A stretch of DNA of 62,607 nucleotides from Cyanobacteria bacterium REEB67 (GTDB lineage: Bacteria; Cyanobacteriota; Vampirovibrionia; Obscuribacterales; Obscuribacteraceae): the NCBI GenBank assembly GCA_018971775.1, contig JAGXAB010000030.1, positions 1-62,607 on the forward strand, read 5' to 3'. Each line of letters opens with the position of its first letter. The first letter of the stretch is position 1. Below, piece by piece: positions 18,081 through 25,954 of this stretch. A program made the translations under genes and the position numbers. The notes beneath the pieces are model-generated. The model did not search any database, was not told the DNA's origin, and saw nothing but the letters and a program-made list of their open reading frames with translations.

Positions 18081-19634
18081 TTAGTTGTCCTGCACCGGCT
18101 TCAGAGATTGGACGATTGACTCCATCACCCTCGCTGCCGCCAGTTCGCGAAGACACTCAATTGTCTTGATCGCGCAAGTTTTCGAGAAACAAGGCTGACA
18201 AGCTATACCTTTATATACAGCCCGCCCTTTTTCGCCGTAAGGACCATTACGCGTCCAGGGCGAAGCGCCATGGACTGCTACCACCAGTGGTCGGCCCGTC
18301 GCTGCAGCCAGATGAACCGGGCCAGTATCGGCACCGACGACAAGGTCCGAGATCTGAAAAAGGGCGACAAGCTGGATTAAGTCGGTTTTGGCTGTCAGGT
18401 CAAGCAGACGTCCACCGGAAACTGAACCGATATCGGATGAGTTTTGGCTTCCAGCAACTCCAACTGAACCGATATCGGATGAGTTTTGGCTTCCAGCAAC
18501 TCCAACTGAACCGATATCGGATGAGTTTTGGCTTCCAGCAACTCCAACTGAACCGATATCGGATGAGTTTTCCGGGGCACCACCGCTATTTACGGTCGGC
18601 TGGATGGGGTCCGTTGCTAATCTGGCCAACCGCTCTTTTATACCTATATATATTGTTCGGTTGAGCCCCTCGTCACTTTTGCCACCGCAGATGATGAGTC
18701 GTCCCGCCCCCGCCTGCAATAAAGCGGCACCCAGGTCACTCCAATGGTCAGCCGGCCAGATCTTAGTCACCCAGGTGGTGCCGGGTACCAGCACGGCTAC
18801 CGGACAATCAATGCGCTCCAGGGGAATGAGCGGTGATCCTACCCCTGGTATCGCCCCCTGCCCCTGCGTTAGTGCCCGGCTCGTTCCCGGAAGTGGTGCC
18901 TCGGATGGTGCTTCGGGCAGTATAGATGGTGCCTTACCTGAGGAAAATGGTGCCTTTGGTGGTGCCTCATCCGCCAAAATTCGACCTGGCACCAGAGACG
19001 GTTGCGCGCTGGAAGCGGCAGCAGCACCAGGGGTGCCCCTATCTTCAGCGGCCAGCAATAGCTGAATTGATTGCCGTACAAGAGCTTCCGGCTCCGGAAG
19101 TGGAAAGACAGCTCGTTCTGGTTTCGCTAGCAGCACCAGATTTTTCTTTTGGGCGAGAATCTCAAGCGCAAAATTTGCAAGGTCGATATTGAGGTCGACG
19201 ACATGTCTGCTTAAGCTGTAGTAATCTCCGACATCCAAAGTGTTTGACATAAGCAAGCTCGACCCTTCCCTTGCACCCCGAAAACCAACCCTGATGGGAG
19301 CTTTGGATGCGAAGGCAAGAAGAGCACTCTTCAATAATCCCTGAGCGTCAATGGCCAGATCGAAGTGCTCGGCCGATAACTTGGTGAGCAGAGTCTTAAT
19401 ATCACCAAGGCCGGTGCCTAGAGTTTCCGGCCCACGCAGGCGACCCAGGAGATCCTTCTTATTGAAGACTATTACCTGGTCTACGGCCTTATTGTTTTCC
19501 AGGAGTGCCTTTGCCGGTGGTTCCACCAGCCAGGTAATTTTGGCCTGGGGTAGGCGAGCTTTGATTTCCGCGGCGAGAGGAAGGCAATGCACGACATCGC
19601 CGATGGCACTAAGTTTGACGATGAGAATTTTCAT
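18081..19634 (-). CDS. Glycosyltransferase family 9 (heptosyltransferase-like) with two inserts
   Basis: GT-B enzyme of the LPS heptosyltransferase family. The start MKILIVKLSAIGDVVHCLPLA is classical, followed by RLPQAKITWLVEPPA, DLAIDAQGLLKSALLA, the acceptor-domain end, CPVAVLVPGTTWVTKIWPADHW and the donor-site VVGADTGPVHLAAATGRPLV. At 517 residues it is 150-170 longer than usual. The excess is an Ala/Pro-rich stretch (about 200-270) and a tandem repeat of 14 residues (NSSDIGSVGVAGSQ, about 355-405) carrying the palindromic element. Both inserts lie in loops outside conserved motifs, so the enzyme may remain active. ATG at 19634. Confidence 0.88.
   Translation of the reverse strand: MKILIVKLSAIGDVVHCLPLAAEIKARLPQAKITWLVEPPAKALLENNKAVDQVIVFNKKDLLGRLRGPETLGTGLGDIKTLLTKLSAEHFDLAIDAQGLLKSALLAFASKAPIRVGFRGAREGSSLLMSNTLDVGDYYSLSRHVVDLNIDLANFALEILAQKKNLVLLAKPERAVFPLPEPEALVRQSIQLLLAAEDRGTPGAAAASSAQPSLVPGRILADEAPPKAPFSSGKAPSILPEAPSEAPLPGTSRALTQGQGAIPGVGSPLIPLERIDCPVAVLVPGTTWVTKIWPADHWSDLGAALLQAGAGRLIICGGKSDEGLNRTIYIGIKERLARLATDPIQPTVNSGGAPENSSDIGSVGVAGSQNSSDIGSVGVAGSQNSSDIGSVGVAGSQNSSDIGSVSGGRLLDLTAKTDLIQLVALFQISDLVVGADTGPVHLAAATGRPLVVAVHGASPWTRNGPYGEKGRAVYKGIACQPCFSKTCAIKTIECLRELAAARVMESIVQSLKPVQDN
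18420..18571. repeat. Four 42-bp tandem repeats containing the CCGATATCGG palindrome, inside a GT9 gene
   Basis: Copies start at 18420, 18462, 18504 and 18546 with an exact 42-bp period. Each has ACTGAACCGATATCGG followed by ATGAGTTTT, then 16 bp of spacer (GGCTTCCAGCAACTCC) in the first three. The unit is a multiple of three and keeps the frame, giving four copies of SSDIGSV in the minus-strand protein. The same core occurs at 24745, 24785, 27993, 33492 and 34954. Confidence 0.95.
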
Positions 19635-20103
19635 GAATGGTCATCCCGGTGGCCAATTCAGCCTTTCCACACTGATTTGATTGTACATCCGTTGGAGATT
19701 TAAGCGGGTCTCGCCGTTTGATACCAGCCATTATGAATGGTGCGACCCTTCTGATACCAAAACTAATCACCCCTGGTATCACAAGATTCTGGTGGCAACA
19801 TCCCGAAACCCTTGTGCCCCAATGAAATACAAATTGGCACCAAAATTTGTATATCCAAATAGGTTATAAACGCATACTTGTTTGGTACAATAAGTGAGCC
19901 ACCTTGAGTGGTGGTAACCCGAGAAAAACGGTGCCAATAAATTGAGGTCACCGGTCCAAGAGAGCGATCCCCAAAGCGGAGCGCTCTAGACGAGATTGCC
20001 TAAGCTGCCCGAAGCGTCTAAAAGCAAAATCGTTCTAACAGAGAGCCCGGCAGCCTATGGGGTTGCTTGGACATTTTCCCTAAAATACTAAGGAGTGAAT
20101 CTA
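19635..20103 (+). promoter_or_regulatory. Promoter and structured leader of the ribbon-helix-helix gene
   Basis: A gene-free stretch of about 470 bp. An extended -10 box (TGG TACAAT, 19883-19891) would start a leader of about 205 nt. Within it I see three successive hairpins: AGAGCG (19961) with CGCTCT (19982), TAGACG (19987) with CGTCTA (20015), and GCAGCC (20050) with GGTTGC (20061). The leader ends in AGGAG at 20091, 8 nt before the ATG. Further left is an inverted repeat GATACCA/TGGTATC (19752-19780). No known riboswitch class is recognised. Confidence 0.4.
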
Positions 20104-20436
20104 ATGGCAGGAGTTCGCAAAACTGGTGGCAAAGCCAAGAAAGCTACTAAAGCAGCAAAACCGGCTGCAAAAGCCGCCCACAAAAAAACGTTGAGCGGCG
20201 GACGCAAAATTGCCCCCCGCAAAGCAGCACCCAAGCACACCACTAAACCGAAAGCTACCGCTTCCCGCAGTGGTGAGGATAGCTATACCGATTTCTCCGG
20301 AAAGTTCACCGTGCGCTTGCCCAAATCTCTCCACCAAGCCCTGGTTGATAGAGCAGAAAAAGAAGGCGTCAGCCTCAACCTGTTCGTCACCAATGCCCTC
20401 TCCCGCACTGTGGCTATGCCCGGCAAAAAGAGATAA
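20104..20436 (+). CDS. Lysine-rich protein with C-terminal ribbon-helix-helix domain (HicB-like)
   Basis: A 110-residue protein. The first 60 residues are Lys/Ala/Pro-rich (GKAKKATKAAKPAAKAAHKK), like histone H1 tails. The last 45 form a HicB/Arc-type ribbon-helix-helix: GKFTVRLPKSLHQALVDRA, then GVSLNLFVTNALSR. It is likely a DNA-binding protein; the tail would give non-specific affinity and the RHH sequence-specific dimer binding. No HicA toxin is adjacent. The ATG at 20104 is chosen for AGGAG at 8 nt; a GTG at 20095 overlaps that site. Monocistronic, with its own leader and terminator. Confidence 0.82.
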   Translation: MAGVRKTGGKAKKATKAAKPAAKAAHKKTLSGGRKIAPRKAAPKHTTKPKATASRSGEDSYTDFSGKFTVRLPKSLHQALVDRAEKEGVSLNLFVTNALSRTVAMPGKKR

Positions 20437-20590
20437 ATTGACGGCTCAGGCTGATAATTAGATGCGGAATTCAGACTCCAGGTCGGATCTGGTAAACCGT
20501 TCTAAATCATTTGTCCTGTCGTCAGTTTTCGAGAGAAAGTTCGAGCACGAGAGAAAGTTCTAGAAATAGAATATGCGACCGAGTTATAAG

Positions 20591-20620
20591 AGGGGGAGGT
20601 TGAGAAACTTCCCCCTTTTG
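20591..20620 (+). terminator. Rho-independent terminator
   Basis: AGGGGGAGGTT (20591-20601) pairs with AACTTCCCCCT (20606-20616), 11 bp with one G-T pair and loop GAGA, followed by TTTG. It lies about 155 bp after the RHH gene, so its transcript has a long 3' tail. Confidence 0.8.
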
Positions 20621-20748
20621 TATTGGAATTTATTAATACCCAGGTATCTCAGGCGAGAGGGGCCCGCCGGTTGGCAATATGCCGCAGCCGCATTTTCATC
20701 ATTAAGGGCTCCTAAGAAAAGCAAGGCTTTACCTTATCTCTTACACCT

Positions 20749-20776
20749 TTGAATCGCCCCTCAGACCGGCTAGACT
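20749..20776 (+). promoter_or_regulatory. Possible sigma70-type promoter of the DegT gene
   Basis: TTGAAT (20749-20754) and TAGACT (20771-20776) are 16 bp apart, each matching consensus at four of six positions. Transcription would start near 20783, about 50 bp before the ATG at 20833. Confidence 0.3.
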
Positions 20777-20832
20777 CAACGTGTTGGATAAGCAGCAGGC
20801 AAAATGGCCTTTCTTAATAGGACTCCCATTCA

Positions 20833-22155
20833 ATGAGCCAACCCTCAAGAACCGTTCCCATCCTAAACCTTAACGCCCAATATCAGAGTATTCAGACTGA
20901 ATTGGAAGCGACCATATTAGAAGTATTGCGTAGCGGCCATTACATATTGGGCAAACATGTCGCAGCCCTGGAAGAGAAAGTCGCTGCTCTTTGCGGAGCA
21001 AAATACGGGATCGGCGTAGCCAACGGCACCGACGCTCTTTTACTGGCCCTCTGGGCTCTGGATATCGGCCCTGGTGACGAAGTTATCACCAGCCCGTTTA
21101 CTTTTGCGGCCACGGTGGAAGCCATTGCTCTGCGCGGTGCTACCCCAGTATTCGTAGACATCGATCCCGACAGCTTCAATATAGAGCCGTCCGCCATCGA
21201 AAAAGCGATCACCAAACGCACCAAGGCAATCATGCCCGTGCATTTGTATGGTCTCCCGGCCCAGATGGACCCGATCAACGCCATTGCTCAACGCTATGGC
21301 TTGAAAGTGATTGAAGACAACGCTCAAGGTATTGGCGCCACATACAAAGGTCGGGCTACCGGCGGTCTTTCGGATTTGGCCTGCACTTCCTTTTATCCAA
21401 CCAAAAATCTTGGCGCCGCCGGTGATGCCGGTATGATTGTCACCTCGGATGCCGCCCTCAATGACCGCCTGCGCTCGATTCGCGCCCACGGCATGCGCCG
21501 TCGCTATTATCATGACGAGCTTGGCGTCAACAGCCGCCTCGACGAATTACAAGCGGCCACACTGCTTGTGAAATTACCTCATCTGGCAAAGTGGAACAGC
21601 CGCCGCGCCGAAATAGCGGCCCTCTACGAAAAGAACCTCAAGCACACCCCTGGTATTGTCACCCCCAGTGTTAGCCTCGCGGGTGGCCAACGCGGTCAAG
21701 CAACCGAACAAGTACAGCATGTCTATCACCAGTACACCGTGCGAGTGCAGACAAAGCCGCATCAGAACATCGGCTCGGGCTCAAGCCTGATGAGTTCTGA
21801 AGAATATCTAGCCAACTCCAACCGCGATGCGGTCATCGCCGGCTTAAGCAAACAGGGCATAGGCTCGATGTGTTATTACCCAGTGCCGCTGCACTTGCAG
21901 ACAGCTTTCGCGTACCTGGGCCACAAACTGGGCGATTTCCCGATCTCTGAACATCTCTCGCGAGAAGTCTTGAGCCTGCCAATGTACCCCGAATTGAGCG
22001 ATGAAGACGTTCACTACGTCAGTGATTGCCTCAACACAATTATGACCACAGAAATTGCACCGCTGGCAGTGCCTGCTCCGGCAACGTCCACGGTCGCAAC
22101 AGTCACATCGGTTGTCGCGCCAGTGCCGCAAACAGCAGCCGGCGTGGTGCTCTAA
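20833..22155 (+). CDS. DegT/DnrJ/EryC1/StrS family PLP aminotransferase (sugar aminotransferase)
   Basis: PLP enzymes of this family transaminate nucleotide-linked keto-sugars for surface polysaccharides. The 440-residue protein shows VPILNLNAQY, YILGKHVAALEE, GVANGTDALLLAL, SPFTFAATVEAI, MPVHLYG, VIEDNAQGIGA, the PLP-lysine SFYPTKNLGAAGDAG (Lys191) and RRYYHDELGVNSRLDELQAA. The QNIGSGSSLMSSEEYL segment (about 315-330) is an extra loop, and the last 35 residues are a Val/Ala/Pro/Thr tail. Substrate unknown. It precedes a membrane glycosyltransferase-like gene by 24 bp, suggesting a glycan operon. Confidence 0.9.
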   Translation: MSQPSRTVPILNLNAQYQSIQTELEATILEVLRSGHYILGKHVAALEEKVAALCGAKYGIGVANGTDALLLALWALDIGPGDEVITSPFTFAATVEAIALRGATPVFVDIDPDSFNIEPSAIEKAITKRTKAIMPVHLYGLPAQMDPINAIAQRYGLKVIEDNAQGIGATYKGRATGGLSDLACTSFYPTKNLGAAGDAGMIVTSDAALNDRLRSIRAHGMRRRYYHDELGVNSRLDELQAATLLVKLPHLAKWNSRRAEIAALYEKNLKHTPGIVTPSVSLAGGQRGQATEQVQHVYHQYTVRVQTKPHQNIGSGSSLMSSEEYLANSNRDAVIAGLSKQGIGSMCYYPVPLHLQTAFAYLGHKLGDFPISEHLSREVLSLPMYPELSDEDVHYVSDCLNTIMTTEIAPLAVPAPATSTVATVTSVVAPVPQTAAGVVL

Positions 22156-22179
22156 GTCTAAAAGACGAGAGTAGGTTAC

Positions 22180-24693
22180 ATGGCGATAATACTTTTGGTC
22201 GTGGCGCTGTTGATCACGGCTGTGGCTTATCGTCCAGTGTTGTTTAACTTCTTTGCAGGGGATGATTTTGTCCATCTGATCTGGTTGCAGCAAGCGGTGT
22301 TGCATCCAGAGCTAATCTGGCGAAACTTCCATACTTCATGGCTTGACGGCACTACGACGAAATTTTATCGCCCGCTTATCTCTGTTTTTATGGTCAGCGA
22401 TTACGTTCTATATAATCGCAATGGCCTTGGTTTTCACCTCACCAATCTCTTTTTTCATCTCGGTTCGGTATTTTTCATCTTTTTGATCTGCCGCCATCTC
22501 GGCAAGAAACTAACGCTCAGAGAGGATTTGCATCCCCCCGCGCGACCTCTCGACAGTGGCGCAGCTACGCTTTACTGGCCATTTTTCGCGGCTTGCCTCT
22601 TTGGTCTCTACCCGCTTCACACCGAAGCAGTGTCCTGGATCACGGGGCGAGTAGACGCAGTGGTGACAGCCTTTATCACCGGCTCTTTTTTCTTCTATCT
22701 GAGAAGTAGAGAATCCAAGGCCAAACTCAATACCACTCTCTGTCTAATTTTTATGGTCTTGGGGCTGACATCGAAAGAGATGACGATTACCCTACCGGCA
22801 ACTTTCGTACTTTTCGAATTGATTTTTCCTCGCTCGATTCTCCTGTCAAAATACGATCTTCCCAGTCTGGTGAAACGCCTCAAATTAGCGGCGATCAGTA
22901 CCTTTCCTTACTGGATCCTGCTGGTAATCTACTTCGGCGTAAGACTGATGGCACTGGGCACATTTGTCGGCGGTTACGACGATTCGCTGCTCTTTATCTC
23001 CAATCCACAGGCCTTTATCCGCACCTGGATCAATGGCCTGAGATTATTTGTCGAACCAGTAAATCATGAACTAGTCAGCGCTCGGGCTCTGGTCAGCAAA
23101 CTCTGGGATGTCTATCTGGCGATCGCGGGCGTTGGCGCAGCGCTCGTCATCGGCATTAATAAAAATGTCCTGCGTCTATTCGTCTTTTTATGCGGCTGGC
23201 TCGTGCTTTGCCTGGCTCCAGTCTACAAAGTTTTTGCAATCTCAGATGATCTGCAGGGCAGCAGACTGGCTTATGTGGCAACAGTTCCTCTGTGCATGCT
23301 TCTCACTCTTTTCTGCCTTGCCACTGTCAGTAGTGCCAAAAAAACGCAGACCAGAAATATAGAGCAACCGAAGTCTGAAGCAACCGACAAGATTGCGCGA
23401 GAAAAGAACTCACTGAATTTGCTATCGATCGTTGGCAACACTATCGCTCTGGGCTTTCTAGCTCTCGCATTCGCTGTCTTGAACCTCAATAACGAAGCCT
23501 GGGTCTACGCAGGACAGGAGGCCAATGCCATTCGCGGCGGCTTGGCCAGACTTTATGACACCGAAGAAGGAGATCCGCAGATTTTGTTTGTCGGCCTGCC
23601 AGACCAAGTGCACGGGGCTTATATCTGTCGCAATGCACTGCCAGGCATGACCCACACGCCACAACTGCAAAGGGATATAAAGAACGCCATTCTGGTAGAC
23701 CGCTTCGAGCCGATTTTTCCTTTTGCTCTGATCAAACAATCGCTTTATGACAATCGGTCCAAAGTTAAAATATACCGCTGGGACACTGAACACAAAGATT
23801 TTGCAAAAGTAGATCTGGATGTAGTCGAACAATACCCGCAAAGCAAACTACAAACATTTAGCGGGGCAAGTCTTACCACAACGATTACTCCATCCAATCC
23901 TGACACTTGCACCTTCAGCTGGAGACCGGATAACTCACTCGAGCTTATCGGTAACTCTAAGAAGTTGGGACGACCCGAAGTCAGAATCGCACCGGGAATG
24001 ACCCCGTGCTTTGCGATGGAATTCGTCAGAGTGACGATGCGACCTCTATCGACAGGTAGCGACCAGGCGGCCAAAGAAAAAGCAGCAGAGTATGCCGCGA
24101 AAGAAGGTGCCGATCTTTTATATACCAACGATCTAGTCGAAAAATTCGAATTAAAATGCCGCACTCACACAACGATCAACGATCCAGAGCCAAACGGCAA
24201 CGTCGAGCTCGTGTTCCCATTACGCAGTCTACCGGAATGGTCCTTGGGCGGTAAGTGTCACGAACTTCTTTTACGCCTGCCTCATGCCTGCCATTATGCA
24301 ATAGATAAAGTGGAAATAGTCCCAGCCGCTCAGCTGATTCCCAAAATTTCCTTCGCTAACGATGGATATCTGGGCAGCAAAGGTTTTATGCACATTTCGA
24401 GAAAAGACGGAGAGCAGTCACTCGACTATGATGCCACCGGCATAAAAGGCGCCGATGGCGTGATGATTGAGACCACCCGCACAAACTTGTTATTCGAAGA
24501 ACAGAACGGCGACAGTCTCAGCCGCATAGCAAGTTCAGTCGACATGCAAGAAGGTGCCAAAGGGAAAATCATCCTCAAACGAAGTGATTTCCCTGCCCTT
24601 GGCTTGTATCAAATCAGATTATTCGCCAAAGATAAAAACGGTGACCGGATCGGCCAGTCGAGCGATCATATCGTTGTTGCTGTCGAAGATTAG
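22180..24693 (+). CDS. Polytopic membrane protein, TMTC/GT39-like glycosyltransferase (GT-C)
   Basis: 837 residues. The N-terminal half has about ten membrane helices. An acidic motif in the first extracytoplasmic loop (FNFFAGDDFVHLIW), then KFYRPLISVFM, LYPLHTEAVSWITGRVDAV and LTSKEMTITLPAT, recall TMTC-type and other GT-C protein O-mannosyltransferase-like enzymes that use polyprenyl-phosphate sugars. The C-terminal 370 residues form a large soluble, probably extracytoplasmic, domain that I do not recognise. Starts at ATG 22180, 24 bp after the aminotransferase. The specific sugar and acceptor are unknown. Confidence 0.78.
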   Translation: MAIILLVVALLITAVAYRPVLFNFFAGDDFVHLIWLQQAVLHPELIWRNFHTSWLDGTTTKFYRPLISVFMVSDYVLYNRNGLGFHLTNLFFHLGSVFFIFLICRHLGKKLTLREDLHPPARPLDSGAATLYWPFFAACLFGLYPLHTEAVSWITGRVDAVVTAFITGSFFFYLRSRESKAKLNTTLCLIFMVLGLTSKEMTITLPATFVLFELIFPRSILLSKYDLPSLVKRLKLAAISTFPYWILLVIYFGVRLMALGTFVGGYDDSLLFISNPQAFIRTWINGLRLFVEPVNHELVSARALVSKLWDVYLAIAGVGAALVIGINKNVLRLFVFLCGWLVLCLAPVYKVFAISDDLQGSRLAYVATVPLCMLLTLFCLATVSSAKKTQTRNIEQPKSEATDKIAREKNSLNLLSIVGNTIALGFLALAFAVLNLNNEAWVYAGQEANAIRGGLARLYDTEEGDPQILFVGLPDQVHGAYICRNALPGMTHTPQLQRDIKNAILVDRFEPIFPFALIKQSLYDNRSKVKIYRWDTEHKDFAKVDLDVVEQYPQSKLQTFSGASLTTTITPSNPDTCTFSWRPDNSLELIGNSKKLGRPEVRIAPGMTPCFAMEFVRVTMRPLSTGSDQAAKEKAAEYAAKEGADLLYTNDLVEKFELKCRTHTTINDPEPNGNVELVFPLRSLPEWSLGGKCHELLLRLPHACHYAIDKVEIVPAAQLIPKISFANDGYLGSKGFMHISRKDGEQSLDYDATGIKGADGVMIETTRTNLLFEEQNGDSLSRIASSVDMQEGAKGKIILKRSDFPALGLYQIRLFAKDKNGDRIGQSSDHIVVAVED

Positions 24694-24744
24694 CTGGCAG
24701 GGACCAGAGCCCGCGCTTCCATTGAAGTGCTCGGTAGACGATGA

Positions 24745-24772
24745 AAAACTGAACCGATATCGGTTCAGTTTT
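24745..24772. repeat. Perfect 28-bp palindrome, member of the CCGATATCGG family
   Basis: The centre GAACCGATATCGGTTC is extended on both sides by AAAACT and AGTTTT, making a perfect 28-bp inverted repeat. It lies in the 235-bp gap between the GT-C gene and the kinase gene. It is the most symmetric copy in the window and may represent the ancestral form. Confidence 0.92.
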
Positions 24773-24783
24773 GTAGCCCCGAT

Positions 24784-24807
24784 GACTGAACCGATATCGC
24801 TTCAGTC
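24784..24807. repeat. Second palindromic copy, 11 bp after the first
   Basis: GACTGAACCGATATCG continues into CTTCAGTC, a 24-bp inverted repeat with a single mismatched pair (C opposite C). The pair of copies stands about 125-180 bp upstream of the kinase start. Confidence 0.85.
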
Positions 24808-24928
24808 TAGAGACAGAGGCCCGGAAAGAGCTTACGGGAAACACCGCCCGGTAGCGCCAGGTCCCGCTTGCAACGGATTAATTGACCGACGTGGAATAAT
24901 AAGTATGAGAGCAAGAGATTATTGAGCT

Positions 24929-25882
24929 ATGGACCACGGCAAAAAGCTATTAGGCGCGACAATCGAAAGACGCTTCAAGCTAGAAAATATAATCGGCCAG
25001 GGCGGCCTAAGTACCGTATATAAAGGCCATCATGAAGCAGCGGGATTTCCCGTGGCTATTAAAGTCTTACACTCCGATTTTTCCGGGACGGAGGAAAGTC
25101 TGGAGCGATTTAAGCGCGAGGCCAAAATAATAAACCACCTCAATCATCCCAACATTGTCCACATGTACTCTTTCGGCATTCTGTCCGATCAGAGCGAGGG
25201 TATTACAGCGCAACAACTTCCCAGCGCCACGCCGCTCCCCTATCTCGTCCTGGAACATCTGGACGGGTATGGCCTCGACCGCATCCTCGACGAAAAGGAG
25301 AAGCTACCGGAACTGATGGCCTTTCGCATCATCGATGGTGTACTGGATGGTCTCAAATTTGCTCACGACATGGGCATAATTCATCGAGACATTAAACCCA
25401 GTAACGTCATGTTGATCCATGATCTGAGCGATAACGATAAGATTTTTCCAGGCAATCACTCGCAGCACGTAAAACTGCTCGATTTCGGCATTGCAAAATG
25501 CAATAGATGTCACGACCAAAGTCAGAAACAGCGCTTAACGCAGCCCGGCTTTGTCTTTGGCAGCCCGCTCTACATGAGTCCGGAACAGTGTAAGGGCCAT
25601 GATGTTGACGCGCGTTCAGATATTTACTCCCTGGGCTGCATGTACTATGAAATGCTTCGCGGAGAACCACCGTTTAAGGGTGAAAGTGCCGTTCATACCT
25701 TTGCCATGCATTTGTACGAAAAGGTTGTGCCTTTACCGGAAGGTGACGGCGAAGGTTGCGTAACGAAAGGTCTCAACGACATACTCCTGAAATGCCTGGC
25801 CAAAGAACGAGGAGATCGCTGGATAGACGTCGGAGCATTGAAGCGGGCCTTGATTGACCTCTACGTTGCGAAGACTGCTTAG
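24929..25882 (+). CDS. Ser/Thr protein kinase (Hanks type, soluble)
   Basis: 317 residues, essentially one kinase domain (about 16-275) with no membrane helix or sensor domain. Glycine loop GQGGLSTVYKG, ATP Lys45 (VAIKVLHSD), catalytic HRDIKPSN (152-159), DFGIAK (185-190), SPLYMSPEQCKG as activation/P+1 segment and SDIYSLGCMYYEML are all intact, so activity is expected. ATG at 24929 with only a weak ribosome site. Upstream are two palindromic repeats. It converges on selB, 52 bp away. Confidence 0.92.
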   Translation: MDHGKKLLGATIERRFKLENIIGQGGLSTVYKGHHEAAGFPVAIKVLHSDFSGTEESLERFKREAKIINHLNHPNIVHMYSFGILSDQSEGITAQQLPSATPLPYLVLEHLDGYGLDRILDEKEKLPELMAFRIIDGVLDGLKFAHDMGIIHRDIKPSNVMLIHDLSDNDKIFPGNHSQHVKLLDFGIAKCNRCHDQSQKQRLTQPGFVFGSPLYMSPEQCKGHDVDARSDIYSLGCMYYEMLRGEPPFKGESAVHTFAMHLYEKVVPLPEGDGEGCVTKGLNDILLKCLAKERGDRWIDVGALKRALIDLYVAKTA

Positions 25883-25891
25883 GATCTTGCC

Positions 25892-25954
25892 ATGTGGGCC
25901 ATGTGGGCTATTTGGGTTATTTGCGTTATTTGCGTTATTTGGGTTGTTTAAGCA
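25892..25954. repeat. 9-bp tandem repeat across the selB stop region
   Basis: Seven near-identical 9-bp units such as ATGTGGGCC, ATTTGGGTT and ATTTGCGTT run from just after the kinase stop into the last codons of selB on the other strand. Read leftward, the units repeat in-frame TAA/TAG-type stops directly after the selB stop. Confidence 0.7.

Larger units (their letters stand above)
20437..20832. other. Gene-free stretch between the RHH gene and the DegT gene
   Basis: About 400 bp. It holds the terminator at 20591-20620 and, near the right end, a possible promoter at 20749-20776. Between these nothing coding or repetitive is recognised. Confidence 0.5.

Noticed and set aside
18420..18571. 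The 42-bp tandem repeats as a CRISPR array
   Set aside because: Spacers are identical and only 16 bp, the repeat is in frame within a gene, and no cas genes are present.
18287..18664. Plus-strand frame translating the 42-bp repeat as LNRYRMSFGFQQLQ units
   Set aside because: Any frame across a 42-bp repeat shows periodic peptide; the GT9 frame on the minus strand is the conserved one.
20104..20436. HicAB toxin-antitoxin pair
   Set aside because: Only an RHH domain is present and no HicA-like toxin frame lies beside it.
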